From assembly GCA_900759435.1 (NCBI GenBank), contig CAAEVD010000238.1, forward strand, positions 1 through 12,292: a stretch of DNA of 12,292 nucleotides, read 5' to 3'. A model generated the notes under the pieces. That model did no database searches and was not told where the DNA came from. It saw nothing but the letters and a program-made list of their open reading frames with translations. The DNA comes from an uncultured Collinsella sp. (GTDB lineage: Bacteria > Actinomycetota > Coriobacteriia > Coriobacteriales > Coriobacteriaceae). The first letter of the stretch is position 1. Each line of letters opens with the position of its first letter. A program made the position numbers and the translations under genes. Of this stretch, positions 4,867-12,292 are shown piece after piece.

Positions 4867-6877
4867 CATGACGCTGTTTATCGCATCGCTTGCCGTCTCG
4901 TGCATCGGTGCGCTCGCCTCGGTTCTGCTGATCAAGGCCGATAACGCTGCCAAAACCGCCGGCTGCCTTATCGGCGCCGCCGCCGCGGTGCTTTCGTTTG
5001 TGGCCGGTATCCAGGCCGTGCTGGGCGATGTCACGTCGGTTGACACCATCGTGTTCTTCCCGTTTGCCCATTTCCAGCTGCTGCTCAATCAGCTGTCCGG
5101 TCTGTTCGTGGCGCTCATCTCGGTGCTCGCGTTTGCCGGTTCGATCTACGGTCTCAACTACTTTGATGAGTACCCGGGCAAAAAGGGCCGCGCCGGCTTC
5201 TTCTTTAACACCTTCGTGGCGTCCATGATGCTCGTCATCACCGCCGACAACGTGTTTTGGTTCCTGGTCGCCTTTGAGCTCATGTCGCTGACCTCGTACT
5301 TCCTGGTCGTGATCGAGGAGAACGAGAACTCCATCCACGGTGGTTGGCTCTACTTTGTGATCGCGCACGTGGGCTTTGTGCTCATCATGGCGAGCTTCCT
5401 CACCATGACCAACTTCGCCGGTGGCTCGTTTGCCTTTGCGGATTTCCGCGCTACGCAGTTTAGTCCCGCGGTCGCATCCGTGTGCTTCGTGCTCGCCTTC
5501 TTTGGCTTTGGCGCCAAGGCCGGTATCATCCCGCTGCACGGCTGGCTGCCCAAGGCACATCCCGAGGCGCCGTCCAACGTGTCGGCCCTCATGTCCGGCG
5601 GCATGATCAAGATCGGTATCTTCGGCATCCTCAAGGTTGGTCTCGACCTGCTCTCCGCCTCGGGCGTTCAGGTCTGGTGGGGCCTTATGGTCATGGTCTT
5701 CGGTGCGATCTCGTCGGTCCTCGGCGTGGCCTTCGCCCTGCAGGAGCATGACATCAAGCGCCTGCTGGCCTATCACTCCGTCGAGAACATCGGCATCATT
5801 CTGCTCGGCGTCGGCGCCTCCATGGCCGCCATGGCGCTCAACTCGGTCGGCATCGCCGTCCTGGCTCTGATGGCCGCCCTCTACCACCCGTTTAACCACG
5901 CGATGTTTAAGGGCGAGCTGTTCTTGGGCGCCGGTGCGCTGCTGTACTCCACGGGTACGCGCAATATGGAGAAGATGGGCGGTCTGTTCCGTCGTATGCC
6001 GGCAACGGCCATCTGCTTCCTCGTTGGCGCGCTTGCCATCTCGGCCATCCCGCCCTTCAACGGCTTCGTGTCCGAGTGGTTTACCTACCAGTCGCTGTTT
6101 AACGCCGCCATGCAGGGCGACAAGGCCGTCATGATCGTGGCCGTGTTCGCTGCCGTCGCGCTTGCCATTACCGGCGCGCTGGCCGTCACGTGCTTCGTCA
6201 AGGCCTATGGCGTCTCCTTTGCCTCCGCGCCCCGCTCCGAGGCAGCGGCCAATGCCAAGGAGGTTCCCGCCCCTATGGTGTTTGCGCAGGGCCTGCTCGC
6301 GGCCATCTGCGTCGTGCTGGGCATCGGCGCTCCCGTGATCGCGCCCGTGCTGGTCGATGTCGCCGCGTCCGTGCTGCATCCGTACGGTGGCGTGTTTGCC
6401 GCCGAAGGCATGGAGCTCATGAACCAATACTCCGGCGCTGCCACCTCCACGCCCGCGATCGCCATTGCGCTCGTGGTGCTCGTCGGCCTTGCCTGCGGTT
6501 ATCGCAAGCTCAAGACCGTCGGCAAGGTGCAGAAGTCCCAGCCGTGGGCGTGCGGCTATGCTCCCAACGAGCATATGCCTGTCGTGGCCACGACCTTTGC
6601 CTCCGAGGTGTCCTGGTTTATGCAGCCTCTCTACACGCTGCGCGACCGCTGCACGGCCGTCTGCTGGTCCATCGCGCACTTCTTCCAGAAGCTCACCGGT
6701 GTGGCCGAGGCTGTGGAGCCCGTACCCGACAAGGTTCTCGTCGATGCCCCGCATAAGGGTGTCGAGAAGCTCGCCGACCTCGCGACTAAGCTCGAGGGCG
6801 GCAACTACAGCATCTATATCTGCTACATCGTCGCGGCACTCGTGGTGTTCCTCGTGCTCGCCGTGCAAATGGGTTAA
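4859..6877 (+). CDS. hyfB: Hydrogenase-4 membrane subunit, antiporter-like (NuoL family)
   Basis: This 672-aa, almost wholly hydrophobic protein has the length of E. coli HyfB. It carries the proton-path residues of NuoL/M/N-type subunits: Glu140 in FWFLVAFELMS, Lys220 in GFGAKAGIIPLHGWLPKAHP, Lys251 in GGMIKIG and His343/His347/Lys351 in HPFNHAMFKG. The C-terminal part contains the HyfB-type WACGY segment near 548 and a final membrane helix. In the assembled complex it is expected to sit in the membrane arm and may move protons or sodium ions when H2 is made. The start ATG 4859 has an AGAAGGGAG site (4842-4850) and overlaps hyfA. A second ATG three codons on is possible. hyfC begins 12 nt after the stop. 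Confidence 0.93.
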   Translation: MDSMTLFIASLAVSCIGALASVLLIKADNAAKTAGCLIGAAAAVLSFVAGIQAVLGDVTSVDTIVFFPFAHFQLLLNQLSGLFVALISVLAFAGSIYGLNYFDEYPGKKGRAGFFFNTFVASMMLVITADNVFWFLVAFELMSLTSYFLVVIEENENSIHGGWLYFVIAHVGFVLIMASFLTMTNFAGGSFAFADFRATQFSPAVASVCFVLAFFGFGAKAGIIPLHGWLPKAHPEAPSNVSALMSGGMIKIGIFGILKVGLDLLSASGVQVWWGLMVMVFGAISSVLGVAFALQEHDIKRLLAYHSVENIGIILLGVGASMAAMALNSVGIAVLALMAALYHPFNHAMFKGELFLGAGALLYSTGTRNMEKMGGLFRRMPATAICFLVGALAISAIPPFNGFVSEWFTYQSLFNAAMQGDKAVMIVAVFAAVALAITGALAVTCFVKAYGVSFASAPRSEAAANAKEVPAPMVFAQGLLAAICVVLGIGAPVIAPVLVDVAASVLHPYGGVFAAEGMELMNQYSGAATSTPAIAIALVVLVGLACGYRKLKTVGKVQKSQPWACGYAPNEHMPVVATTFASEVSWFMQPLYTLRDRCTAVCWSIAHFFQKLTGVAEAVEPVPDKVLVDAPHKGVEKLADLATKLEGGNYSIYICYIVAALVVFLVLAVQMG

Positions 6878-6889
6878 GGAGGGGAGAGC

Positions 6890-7816
6890 ATGAACAACAT
6901 CGTACTTGCCGTTCTGCAGGGCGTGGTCGTTATGGCCGTCGCGCCGTTCTTCTCCGGTCTCGGTCGCGTTATCCGCGCCAAGATGCACAACCGTCGCGGC
7001 CCCAGCATCATGCAGGACTACCGCGACCTGGCCAAGCTCTTTGCGCGCCCCGAGTCCCAGAGCGAGGATGCGAGCTTTGCGCTGCGCATCATGCCGCCGC
7101 TGTTTTTCGCCGTCGCCTTTATGCTCGCGATGGGCCTGCCGCTCTTTACGGCACAAAGCCCCATCCCGGTCTTTGGTGACGCCATCACCATCATGTACAG
7201 CCTGGCGCTCGCCCGCTTCTTCTTCGCCCTCTGCGGTGTGGATTCGTCCAACGCCTACGCCGGTATCGGCGGCGTCCGCGAGCTGCTCATGAGCGTGCTC
7301 ATCGAGCCGTCCATGCTGCTGGCGCTGTTCGCCGCCGCCCTGGTGTGCGGCTCCACCGACATCGCCACTATGGGTCAGCACATCATGACGGGCGCCGTCG
7401 ACGCGCCGGTCGCCGTGATCCTCGCCGGCATCGCCTTTGCGATCGCCTGCTACATGGAACTCGGCAAGCTGCCGTTTGACCAGGCCGAGGCCGAGCAGGA
7501 GCTTCAGGAAGGTCCGCTCGCCGAGCTTTCCGGCCCGTCGCTCGCCATGGCCAAGCTCGCCATGTCCATGAAGCAGGTCCTGGTCCTCGCTTGGTTCTGC
7601 GCGATCTTTGTCCCCTGGGGCGAGCCCGCGACCGTGGGCGCCGCCGCCGTTCTGGGCGCGGTCATCTTCCTGGTGAAGTGCCTGATCGACTTTGTCGTGT
7701 GCGGCGTGATCGAGAACTCTTGCTCGCGCTCGCGTTTTAAGGTGCTCGGCAATCAGACCTGGGCCGTCGTGGGCATCGCCGTTCTGGCGTTTGTCTTCGT
7801 GGTCGTCGGCGTGTAG
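6890..7816 (+). CDS. hyfC: Hydrogenase-4 membrane subunit, NuoH/HycD family
   Basis: This 308-aa membrane protein (315 in E. coli HyfC) belongs to the NuoH-like subunits that anchor the hydrogenase catalytic domain to the membrane arm. The loop RAKMHNRRGPSIMQDYRDLAK (30-49) and the acidic loop MELGKLPFDQAEAEQEL (189-205) are the family signatures. The second corresponds to the quinone-chamber loop of complex I, where the conserved acids are thought to couple redox chemistry to ion movement. No quinone is expected here. The ribosome binding site AAGGAGGGG (6876-6884) overlaps the hyfB stop. hyfD follows after 15 nt. Confidence 0.93.
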   Translation: MNNIVLAVLQGVVVMAVAPFFSGLGRVIRAKMHNRRGPSIMQDYRDLAKLFARPESQSEDASFALRIMPPLFFAVAFMLAMGLPLFTAQSPIPVFGDAITIMYSLALARFFFALCGVDSSNAYAGIGGVRELLMSVLIEPSMLLALFAAALVCGSTDIATMGQHIMTGAVDAPVAVILAGIAFAIACYMELGKLPFDQAEAEQELQEGPLAELSGPSLAMAKLAMSMKQVLVLAWFCAIFVPWGEPATVGAAAVLGAVIFLVKCLIDFVVCGVIENSCSRSRFKVLGNQTWAVVGIAVLAFVFVVVGV

Positions 7817-7831
7817 GAGAAGGGAGAAACA

Positions 7832-9289
7832 ATGTCATTTGCAGTCAGTCTGTCCCTTCTCGGCTTGGTCGCTATCGCGGCCCCGATGGTGGCCTCGGTG
7901 CTCGTCGCCCTGTTCCCCCGTCCGTACGCCAAGTGGTTCAGCGTTTTGGGTGCCGCCGTCTCGACGGTCTGCACCATCGCCCTCGCCGCGAATTTCGCTG
8001 GCGCCGGCATGCCCGACACGCAGGTCCCCCTGATCTCGTTTGGGCAGACCCTCGTCATGGGATTCACCTTCGATCGTATGAGCACGCTGCTCGCGCCCGC
8101 CTTTGTGGGTATCGGCCTGCTTGTCGTGATCTATTCGATTCCCTATATGAGCGAGAATAACCGTGAGCATCCCGACGCGCCGCGTCGTCGCTTCTACGCG
8201 TACCTCGCGACCTTCATCGGCGCCATGGCCGGCCTCGTGTACAGCTCGACCCTTTTGGGCCAGCTCGTGTTCTTTGAGATCACGGGTGCGTGCTCTTGGG
8301 GCCTCATTAGCTACTACATGTCGCCTACGGCCAAGAAGGCCGGCATGAAGGCTCTGATCATCACGCATATCGGTGCACTCGGCCTGTATCTGGGTGCCGC
8401 CATCGTGTTTGCCCACACCGGCACCTTCGCCATCACCGCGATTGCCGGCCTCGACGCCAAGCTCAAGGCTATCGTCCTTTTGCTCGTGTTGTTTGCGGCC
8501 TGGGCCAAGTCCGCACAGGTCCCCATGTACATGTGGCTGCCTTCGGCCATGGAGGCGCCGACGCCTGTTTCGGCCTACCTGCATGGCGCCTCGATGGTCA
8601 AGGTCGGCGTGTGCGTGTTCGCTCGTGCGCTCGTCTCTGCCGGGGAGATTCCCGAGATTGTGGGCTGGGTTGCCATTATCGACGCCATGGTCACCATGCT
8701 CTTTGGTTTCCTTATGTACCTGCCGCAAAAGGACATGAAGCGTCTGCTGGCCTTCTCCACGATCGCCCAGCTCTCCTACGTGTTCTTTGGTCTGGGCCTT
8801 TCGGTCTTTGGTAGCCAGCTCGCCTTCGATGGCGCCGTGTGCCACATCTTTAACCATGCCTTCGCCAAGACGCTGTTCTTCCTGATCGCCGGTTCGTTCT
8901 CCTTTACGCTCGGCACGCGTATGCTGCCCAAGCTTCGCGGCATCGTAAAGAAGTACCCGATCTCGGGCGTGGGCTTTGGTGTCGCGGCACTCGCCATTGC
9001 CGGCGTGCCGCCCATGAACACGTTCTTCTCGAAGTTCCAGATCATCGCCGGCGGCTTCTCTGTGGGTGCCGGCAATGTCGCGATCCTGGTGCTCGTGTGC
9101 ATCATGGTTGCCGAGACCGTCGCCACCTTTGCATGGTTCCTCAAGTGGATGGGCTATTGCCTGCCCGGCGAGCCGAGCGAAGAGGTCGCTGCGGGAGCCC
9201 CGCTTCCCCGCGCGATGGCGTTCGTGTTCATCGTGCTCATCATCATGGTCATCGTCAGCGGCCCGCTTTCGGCCAGCTGGATCGGTTAG
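7832..9289 (+). CDS. hyfD: Hydrogenase-4 membrane subunit, antiporter-like
   Basis: This is a 485-aa polytopic protein (479 in E. coli HyfD). It shares with E. coli HyfD the blocks NREHP (110-114), ATFIGAMAGLVYSSTLLGQL and FFEITGACSWGLISYY. The antiporter-family residues are Glu149, Lys226 (FAAWAKSAQVPM) and Lys257 (HGASMVKVGV), followed by FNHAFAKTLFF. The subunit is absent from E. coli FHL-1 (Hyc), so its presence places this cluster with the larger Hyf type. It should add one more possible ion channel to the membrane arm. The ribosome binding site AAGGGAG (7820-7826) is 5 nt from the ATG. hyfE starts 13 nt after the stop. Confidence 0.93.
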   Translation: MSFAVSLSLLGLVAIAAPMVASVLVALFPRPYAKWFSVLGAAVSTVCTIALAANFAGAGMPDTQVPLISFGQTLVMGFTFDRMSTLLAPAFVGIGLLVVIYSIPYMSENNREHPDAPRRRFYAYLATFIGAMAGLVYSSTLLGQLVFFEITGACSWGLISYYMSPTAKKAGMKALIITHIGALGLYLGAAIVFAHTGTFAITAIAGLDAKLKAIVLLLVLFAAWAKSAQVPMYMWLPSAMEAPTPVSAYLHGASMVKVGVCVFARALVSAGEIPEIVGWVAIIDAMVTMLFGFLMYLPQKDMKRLLAFSTIAQLSYVFFGLGLSVFGSQLAFDGAVCHIFNHAFAKTLFFLIAGSFSFTLGTRMLPKLRGIVKKYPISGVGFGVAALAIAGVPPMNTFFSKFQIIAGGFSVGAGNVAILVLVCIMVAETVATFAWFLKWMGYCLPGEPSEEVAAGAPLPRAMAFVFIVLIIMVIVSGPLSASWIG

Positions 9290-9302
9290 GAGGTAGAACG
9301 AC

Positions 9303-9956
9303 ATGGGTTATTCGATCGTCAACATCCTTGGCGGCCTTCTGATCGTCACGTCCACCATGGTGGTCGTCTCCAAGAACATCAAGCACGCCATCCGCTGGTA
9401 TGCGGTGCAGTCGCTGGTGCTCGTGGGACTGCTCGCTACGCTCGGTGCCACTACCGGTGCGCAGGAGCTGCTTATGTGGGCCGGATCCGCCTTTATCACC
9501 AAGGTCGTCCTGGTTCCTTATATCCTCAACCGCGCATATAAGAAGATGGGCGAGCCGAGCGATGCATCGCTCAAGGCCGGCCTTAAGCCCGCGTGGGCCA
9601 TTTGCATCATCGCCGTCGAGGTCGCGATCTGCTTTGCCGTCGTGACGCAGATCAGCCTGCCCACGGCCGAGGTCGCAACGCCTGCGCTCGCCATTAGCTT
9701 CGCTCACTTCTTTGTGGGCCTTACCTGCATCATCTCGCAGCGCAACATCATGAAGCAGATCTTTGGATACTGCCTTATGGAAAACGGCAGCCACGTGACG
9801 CTCGCGCTTTTGGCCCCCACCGCTCCCGAGATCATCGAGATCGGTATCGCCACCGACGCCATCTTTGCCGTCATCATCATGTCCATCGTCGTGCGTCGCA
9901 TTTGGGACGACTCCCACTCGCTCGATGCGCGCGACCTGTCCGAGCTGAGGGGGTAG
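9303..9956 (+). CDS. hyfE: Hydrogenase-4 membrane subunit HyfE
   Basis: This 217-aa membrane protein (216 in E. coli HyfE) has about six hydrophobic segments. It carries the HyfE features of a short polar loop NRAYKKMGEP, the segment SQRNIMKQIFGYCLMENG (about 145-162) and the closing region IGIATDAIFAVIIMSIVVRRI. The N-terminal part aligns loosely with HyfE homologues and the C-terminal half resembles NuoK-type subunits, in which membrane glutamates contribute to ion transfer. It is specific to the Hyf/group 4 assemblies and missing from Hyc. TAGGAGGT (9287-9294) is the ribosome binding site and includes the hyfD stop. hyfF starts 3 nt after the stop, so translation is probably coupled. Confidence 0.9.
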   Translation: MGYSIVNILGGLLIVTSTMVVVSKNIKHAIRWYAVQSLVLVGLLATLGATTGAQELLMWAGSAFITKVVLVPYILNRAYKKMGEPSDASLKAGLKPAWAICIIAVEVAICFAVVTQISLPTAEVATPALAISFAHFFVGLTCIISQRNIMKQIFGYCLMENGSHVTLALLAPTAPEIIEIGIATDAIFAVIIMSIVVRRIWDDSHSLDARDLSELRG

Positions 9957-9959
9957 TCC

Positions 9960-11519
9960 ATGGAAACGTTGATTCTCGCCCTGCTCGCGACTCCTTTGGT
10001 GTTCTCGCTGGTCATGGCGTTTTTGCCCAAGAACACGTCCTATAACGTGTTTGCCGGTCTCAACCTGGTCTCCGTCGCAGCCGTCCTGGTGCTGTCGATT
10101 ATGACGGCCGGTGACGTCCTTATGAGCGGCGAAACCGCGAGCGCTCTTGGCCTGTGGTTCCACCTCGATTCGCTGGGCGCCATCTTTGTGCTGCTCATCG
10201 GCTTTATCGGTTTTCTTACCGGGCTGTTCTCGCTGCCCTATGTAAAGGCCGATATCGAGGAGGGCTCCATGCCCGCCGAGCGCGCCAAGCAGTATTTTGC
10301 GCTGTTTAGCCTGTTCGTGTTCACCATGCTGCTCGCGTGCCTGTCCAACAACATGATCCTCACGTGGGCTGCCGTGGAGGCAACCACGCTTTCCACCGTG
10401 TTCCTCGTGGGTATATACAAGAACAAGACGGCCCTCGAGGCTTCTTGGAAGTATGCGATGGTCTGCACCGCCGGCGTGGCCTTTGGCCTGTTCGGTACGC
10501 TGCTGATCTACGCCAACGCCGCCGACGTGATTCCCAACGCCCACGAGGCCGCATTCCTGTCGTGCGTGCTGCCGTATGCCGACCAGTTCGACCCGACGCT
10601 CATGCGCCTCGCCTTTGCGTTTATCGTGATCGGCTTTGGCACCAAGGCCGGCCTGTTCCCCATGCACACTTGGCTGCCCGATGCCCACTCCCAGGCTCCG
10701 AGCCCTGTCTCGGCCCTGCTCTCGGGTGTGCTGCTTAAGTGCGCCATGCTCGTGATCATGCGCTTCTACGGCTTTACTATCCAGGCCGTGGGCGCCGAGT
10801 ATCCGCAACTTTTGCTGCTGATCGTCGGCACGCTGTCCATTTTGGTGGCGGCACTTTCTATGTTCCGCCAGGACGATCTCAAGCGCCGCTTTGCGTACTC
10901 GTCTGTGGAGAACGTGGGCGTTATCGCCCTGTGCCTGGGTATCGGTGGCCCGCTGGGTATCGCCGCGGCCCTGCTGCACTGCGTGTTCCACGGCTTTACC
11001 AAGACGCTTGCCTTCTGCGTGTCCGGCAACATCCAGCACGCCTTTGGCACGCGTAGCCTGGCCAAGATCCAGGGCGTCGTCGAGGTTGCCCCCGCAACCG
11101 CCGCGCTCGCCATCCTGGCGCTGCTCGGTCTCGGTGCCTTCCCGCCCTTTGGCATGTTTATCTCCGAGTTCCTGACTTTTGTCGCCGGTGTTACCGCCGG
11201 TCCCATGTGGCTGGTCGTCGTGGTCGCCCTCGGTCTTACCGTGGCCATCTCCGCGCTCACCCGCATCGCACTCAAGTCTGTGTTCGGCCATGCGCCCCAG
11301 GGCATGGGCAAGCATGAGGCCCCGGCGCTCATGCTTATCCCCGAAATCATCCTGGCTGTCATGATCTTGTGGTTTGGCATCGCCACCCCGCTGCCCCTCG
11401 TGCACGGTGTGGAGACCGCGACCGGCATCGTGCTCGAGCAAAGCACTGAGGAACTTCACGCGACGCCGATGTACCGCGCTGTGTTCGGTACCGAGACCGC
11501 TCAGAGCGAGGTGGAGTAA
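9960..11519 (+). CDS. hyfF: Hydrogenase-4 membrane subunit, antiporter-like (NuoM/N family)
   Basis: This 519-aa polytopic protein (526 in E. coli HyfF) is the third antiporter-like subunit in the operon. The expected residues are Glu140 (TWAAVEATTL), Lys229 (GFGTKAGLFPMHTWLPDAHS) and Lys260 (SGVLLKCAML). The later motif LLHCVFHGFTKTLAFCVSGN holds the His and Lys of the distal helices. The C-terminal 40 residues are polar and end in acidic TAQSEVE. The start ATG lies 3 nt after the hyfE stop, and its ribosome binding site GAGGGGG (9947-9953) is inside hyfE. With HyfB and HyfD it gives three potential ion channels, against one (HycC) in FHL-1. Confidence 0.93.
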   Translation: METLILALLATPLVFSLVMAFLPKNTSYNVFAGLNLVSVAAVLVLSIMTAGDVLMSGETASALGLWFHLDSLGAIFVLLIGFIGFLTGLFSLPYVKADIEEGSMPAERAKQYFALFSLFVFTMLLACLSNNMILTWAAVEATTLSTVFLVGIYKNKTALEASWKYAMVCTAGVAFGLFGTLLIYANAADVIPNAHEAAFLSCVLPYADQFDPTLMRLAFAFIVIGFGTKAGLFPMHTWLPDAHSQAPSPVSALLSGVLLKCAMLVIMRFYGFTIQAVGAEYPQLLLLIVGTLSILVAALSMFRQDDLKRRFAYSSVENVGVIALCLGIGGPLGIAAALLHCVFHGFTKTLAFCVSGNIQHAFGTRSLAKIQGVVEVAPATAALAILALLGLGAFPPFGMFISEFLTFVAGVTAGPMWLVVVVALGLTVAISALTRIALKSVFGHAPQGMGKHEAPALMLIPEIILAVMILWFGIATPLPLVHGVETATGIVLEQSTEELHATPMYRAVFGTETAQSEVE

Positions 11520-11522
11520 CGA

Positions 11523-12292
11523 ATGATTGAAACTGAGAACAAGGTGTATGCCCGTCGCTGCGAGAGCCATGTCGAGGCCCTGCGCCGCGCCGTTCCGGGC
11601 TGCATCGAGAAGGTCGAGTGGCAGTGTGAGGACCAGCTGACGATTACCGTCAAGCAGGACAAGCTGCCCGAGGCCGTCCACTACCTGTACTACGAGCGCT
11701 ACGGCTGGATTCCCGTGATCATCGGCAACGATGAGCGCAGCCTGTGCGGCCGTTACGCCGTGTATTACGTCATCTCCATGGAGGGGGAGGACCCCGGCTG
11801 GGTGACCGTGCGCACCGAGGTCGATCCCGCCAAGATGACGTTCCCGTCCGTGACGCCGTTCGTCCCCGCCTGCGTGTGGGGCGAGCGCGAGCTGCGCGAT
11901 ATGTTCGGCCTGATCCCTGAGGGTCTGCCTGATCGTCGTCGCCTGGTGCTGCCCGACGATTGGCCCAGCGGCCTGTACCCGCTGCGCAAGGACTCCATGG
12001 ACTATCGTTTCCGTCCTGCTCCTGCGAGCGACATGGAAAACTACGAGTTCTTGGCCGATACCAAGGGCAAGGAGACGACGCTCGTTCCCATGGGCCCGCT
12101 GCACATTACCTCCGACGAGCCCGGTCACTTCCGCCTGTTCGTCGAGGGCGAGACGATCGTCGACGCCGACTACCGTCTGTTCTACGTGCACCGCGGTATG
12201 GAGAAGGTCGCCGAGACGCGCCTGAACTATGACGCCGTGACGTTCCTCGCCGACCGCATCTGCGGCATCTGCGGCTGCGCCCACTCGGTGGC
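11523..12292 (+). CDS. hyfG: Hydrogenase-4 large subunit, fused NuoC-like/NuoD-like (partial, 3' end missing)
   Basis: The first 256 residues are present (E. coli HyfG has 555). Residues 1 to about 170 are the NuoC-like domain, with HYLYYERYGWIPV, FPSVTPFVPACVWGERELRDM and RRLVLPDDWPSGLYPLRKD. The NuoD-like catalytic domain then begins with GPLHITSDEPGHFRLFVEGE and DADYRLFYVHRGMEK. The window ends just after RICGICGCAHS, the first CxxC motif (Cys246, Cys249) that binds the [NiFe] site. The second CxxC motif would lie in the missing part. This is a group 4a type hydrogenase that evolves H2 on the cytoplasmic side. An extra Cys251 stands where E. coli Hyc and Hyf proteins have Phe. ATG 11523 lies 3 nt past the hyfF stop and uses GAGGTGGAG (11508-11516). 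Confidence 0.93.
   Translation, partial: MIETENKVYARRCESHVEALRRAVPGCIEKVEWQCEDQLTITVKQDKLPEAVHYLYYERYGWIPVIIGNDERSLCGRYAVYYVISMEGEDPGWVTVRTEVDPAKMTFPSVTPFVPACVWGERELRDMFGLIPEGLPDRRRLVLPDDWPSGLYPLRKDSMDYRFRPAPASDMENYEFLADTKGKETTLVPMGPLHITSDEPGHFRLFVEGETIVDADYRLFYVHRGMEKVAETRLNYDAVTFLADRICGICGCAHSV

Noticed and set aside
4808..7381. An 857-residue open frame on the - strand
   Set aside because: It is antisense to hyfB and part of hyfC and has the same low-complexity composition caused by codon bias.
4859..11519. Membrane genes as part of respiratory complex I or an Mrp antiporter
   Set aside because: The order B-C-D-E-F-G, the subunit lengths, the HyfA-type ferredoxin upstream and the [NiFe] CxxC motif in the last gene identify a Hyf hydrogenase.
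9255..12284. A 1009-residue open frame on the - strand
   Set aside because: It lies antisense to hyfE, hyfF and hyfG. It is rich in His, Gly, Asp and Arg with no domain pattern, as expected when strong GC-ending codon use removes stops on the other strand.

Overview
The window suggests a GC-rich anaerobic actinobacterium. Coriobacteriia, and Collinsella in particular, is my best guess. The basis is the strong G/C-ending codon use, a selenocysteine formate dehydrogenase and an actinobacterial-looking hyf-type operon. The genus is an inference and was not checked. Most of the window is one + strand gene cluster for a formate hydrogenlyase of the Hyf (FHL-2) type, cut off by the right edge.

Layout. 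Positions 1-152 hold no gene but contain a near-perfect 23-bp inverted repeat (39-107). Positions 153-924 hold a two-gene toxin-antitoxin module on the - strand: a RelB/DinJ-like antitoxin followed, with overlap, by a PIN-domain toxin whose active site looks degenerate. Positions 925-1353 are an AT-rich divergent regulatory region with several dyads, including a 26-bp palindrome (1150-1175) and a candidate -10 near 1207. Downstream of that is a roughly 130-nt leader that can fold into a three-way junction next to the first ribosome binding site.

The hydrogenlyase cluster follows: hydN (four-cluster ferredoxin), fdhF (formate dehydrogenase H with an in-frame TGA at codon 140 and a SECIS-like hairpin behind it), a terminator-like hairpin, then hyfA-hyfB-hyfC-hyfD-hyfE-hyfF-hyfG. 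The hyf genes are packed with an 8-nt overlap or 3-15 nt gaps. hyfG runs off the end just after the first CxxC motif of the [NiFe] site.

How the genes work together: FdhF oxidises formate to CO2. HydN and HyfA pass electrons along [4Fe-4S] clusters to the HyfG hydrogenase, which reduces protons to H2. HyfB, HyfD and HyfF (three antiporter-like subunits), HyfC (NuoH-like) and HyfE form a membrane arm. By analogy with complex I this arm could conserve energy as an ion gradient. The rest of hyfG, any hyfH/hyfI, the nickel-site maturation genes and the selenocysteine machinery are not in the window.
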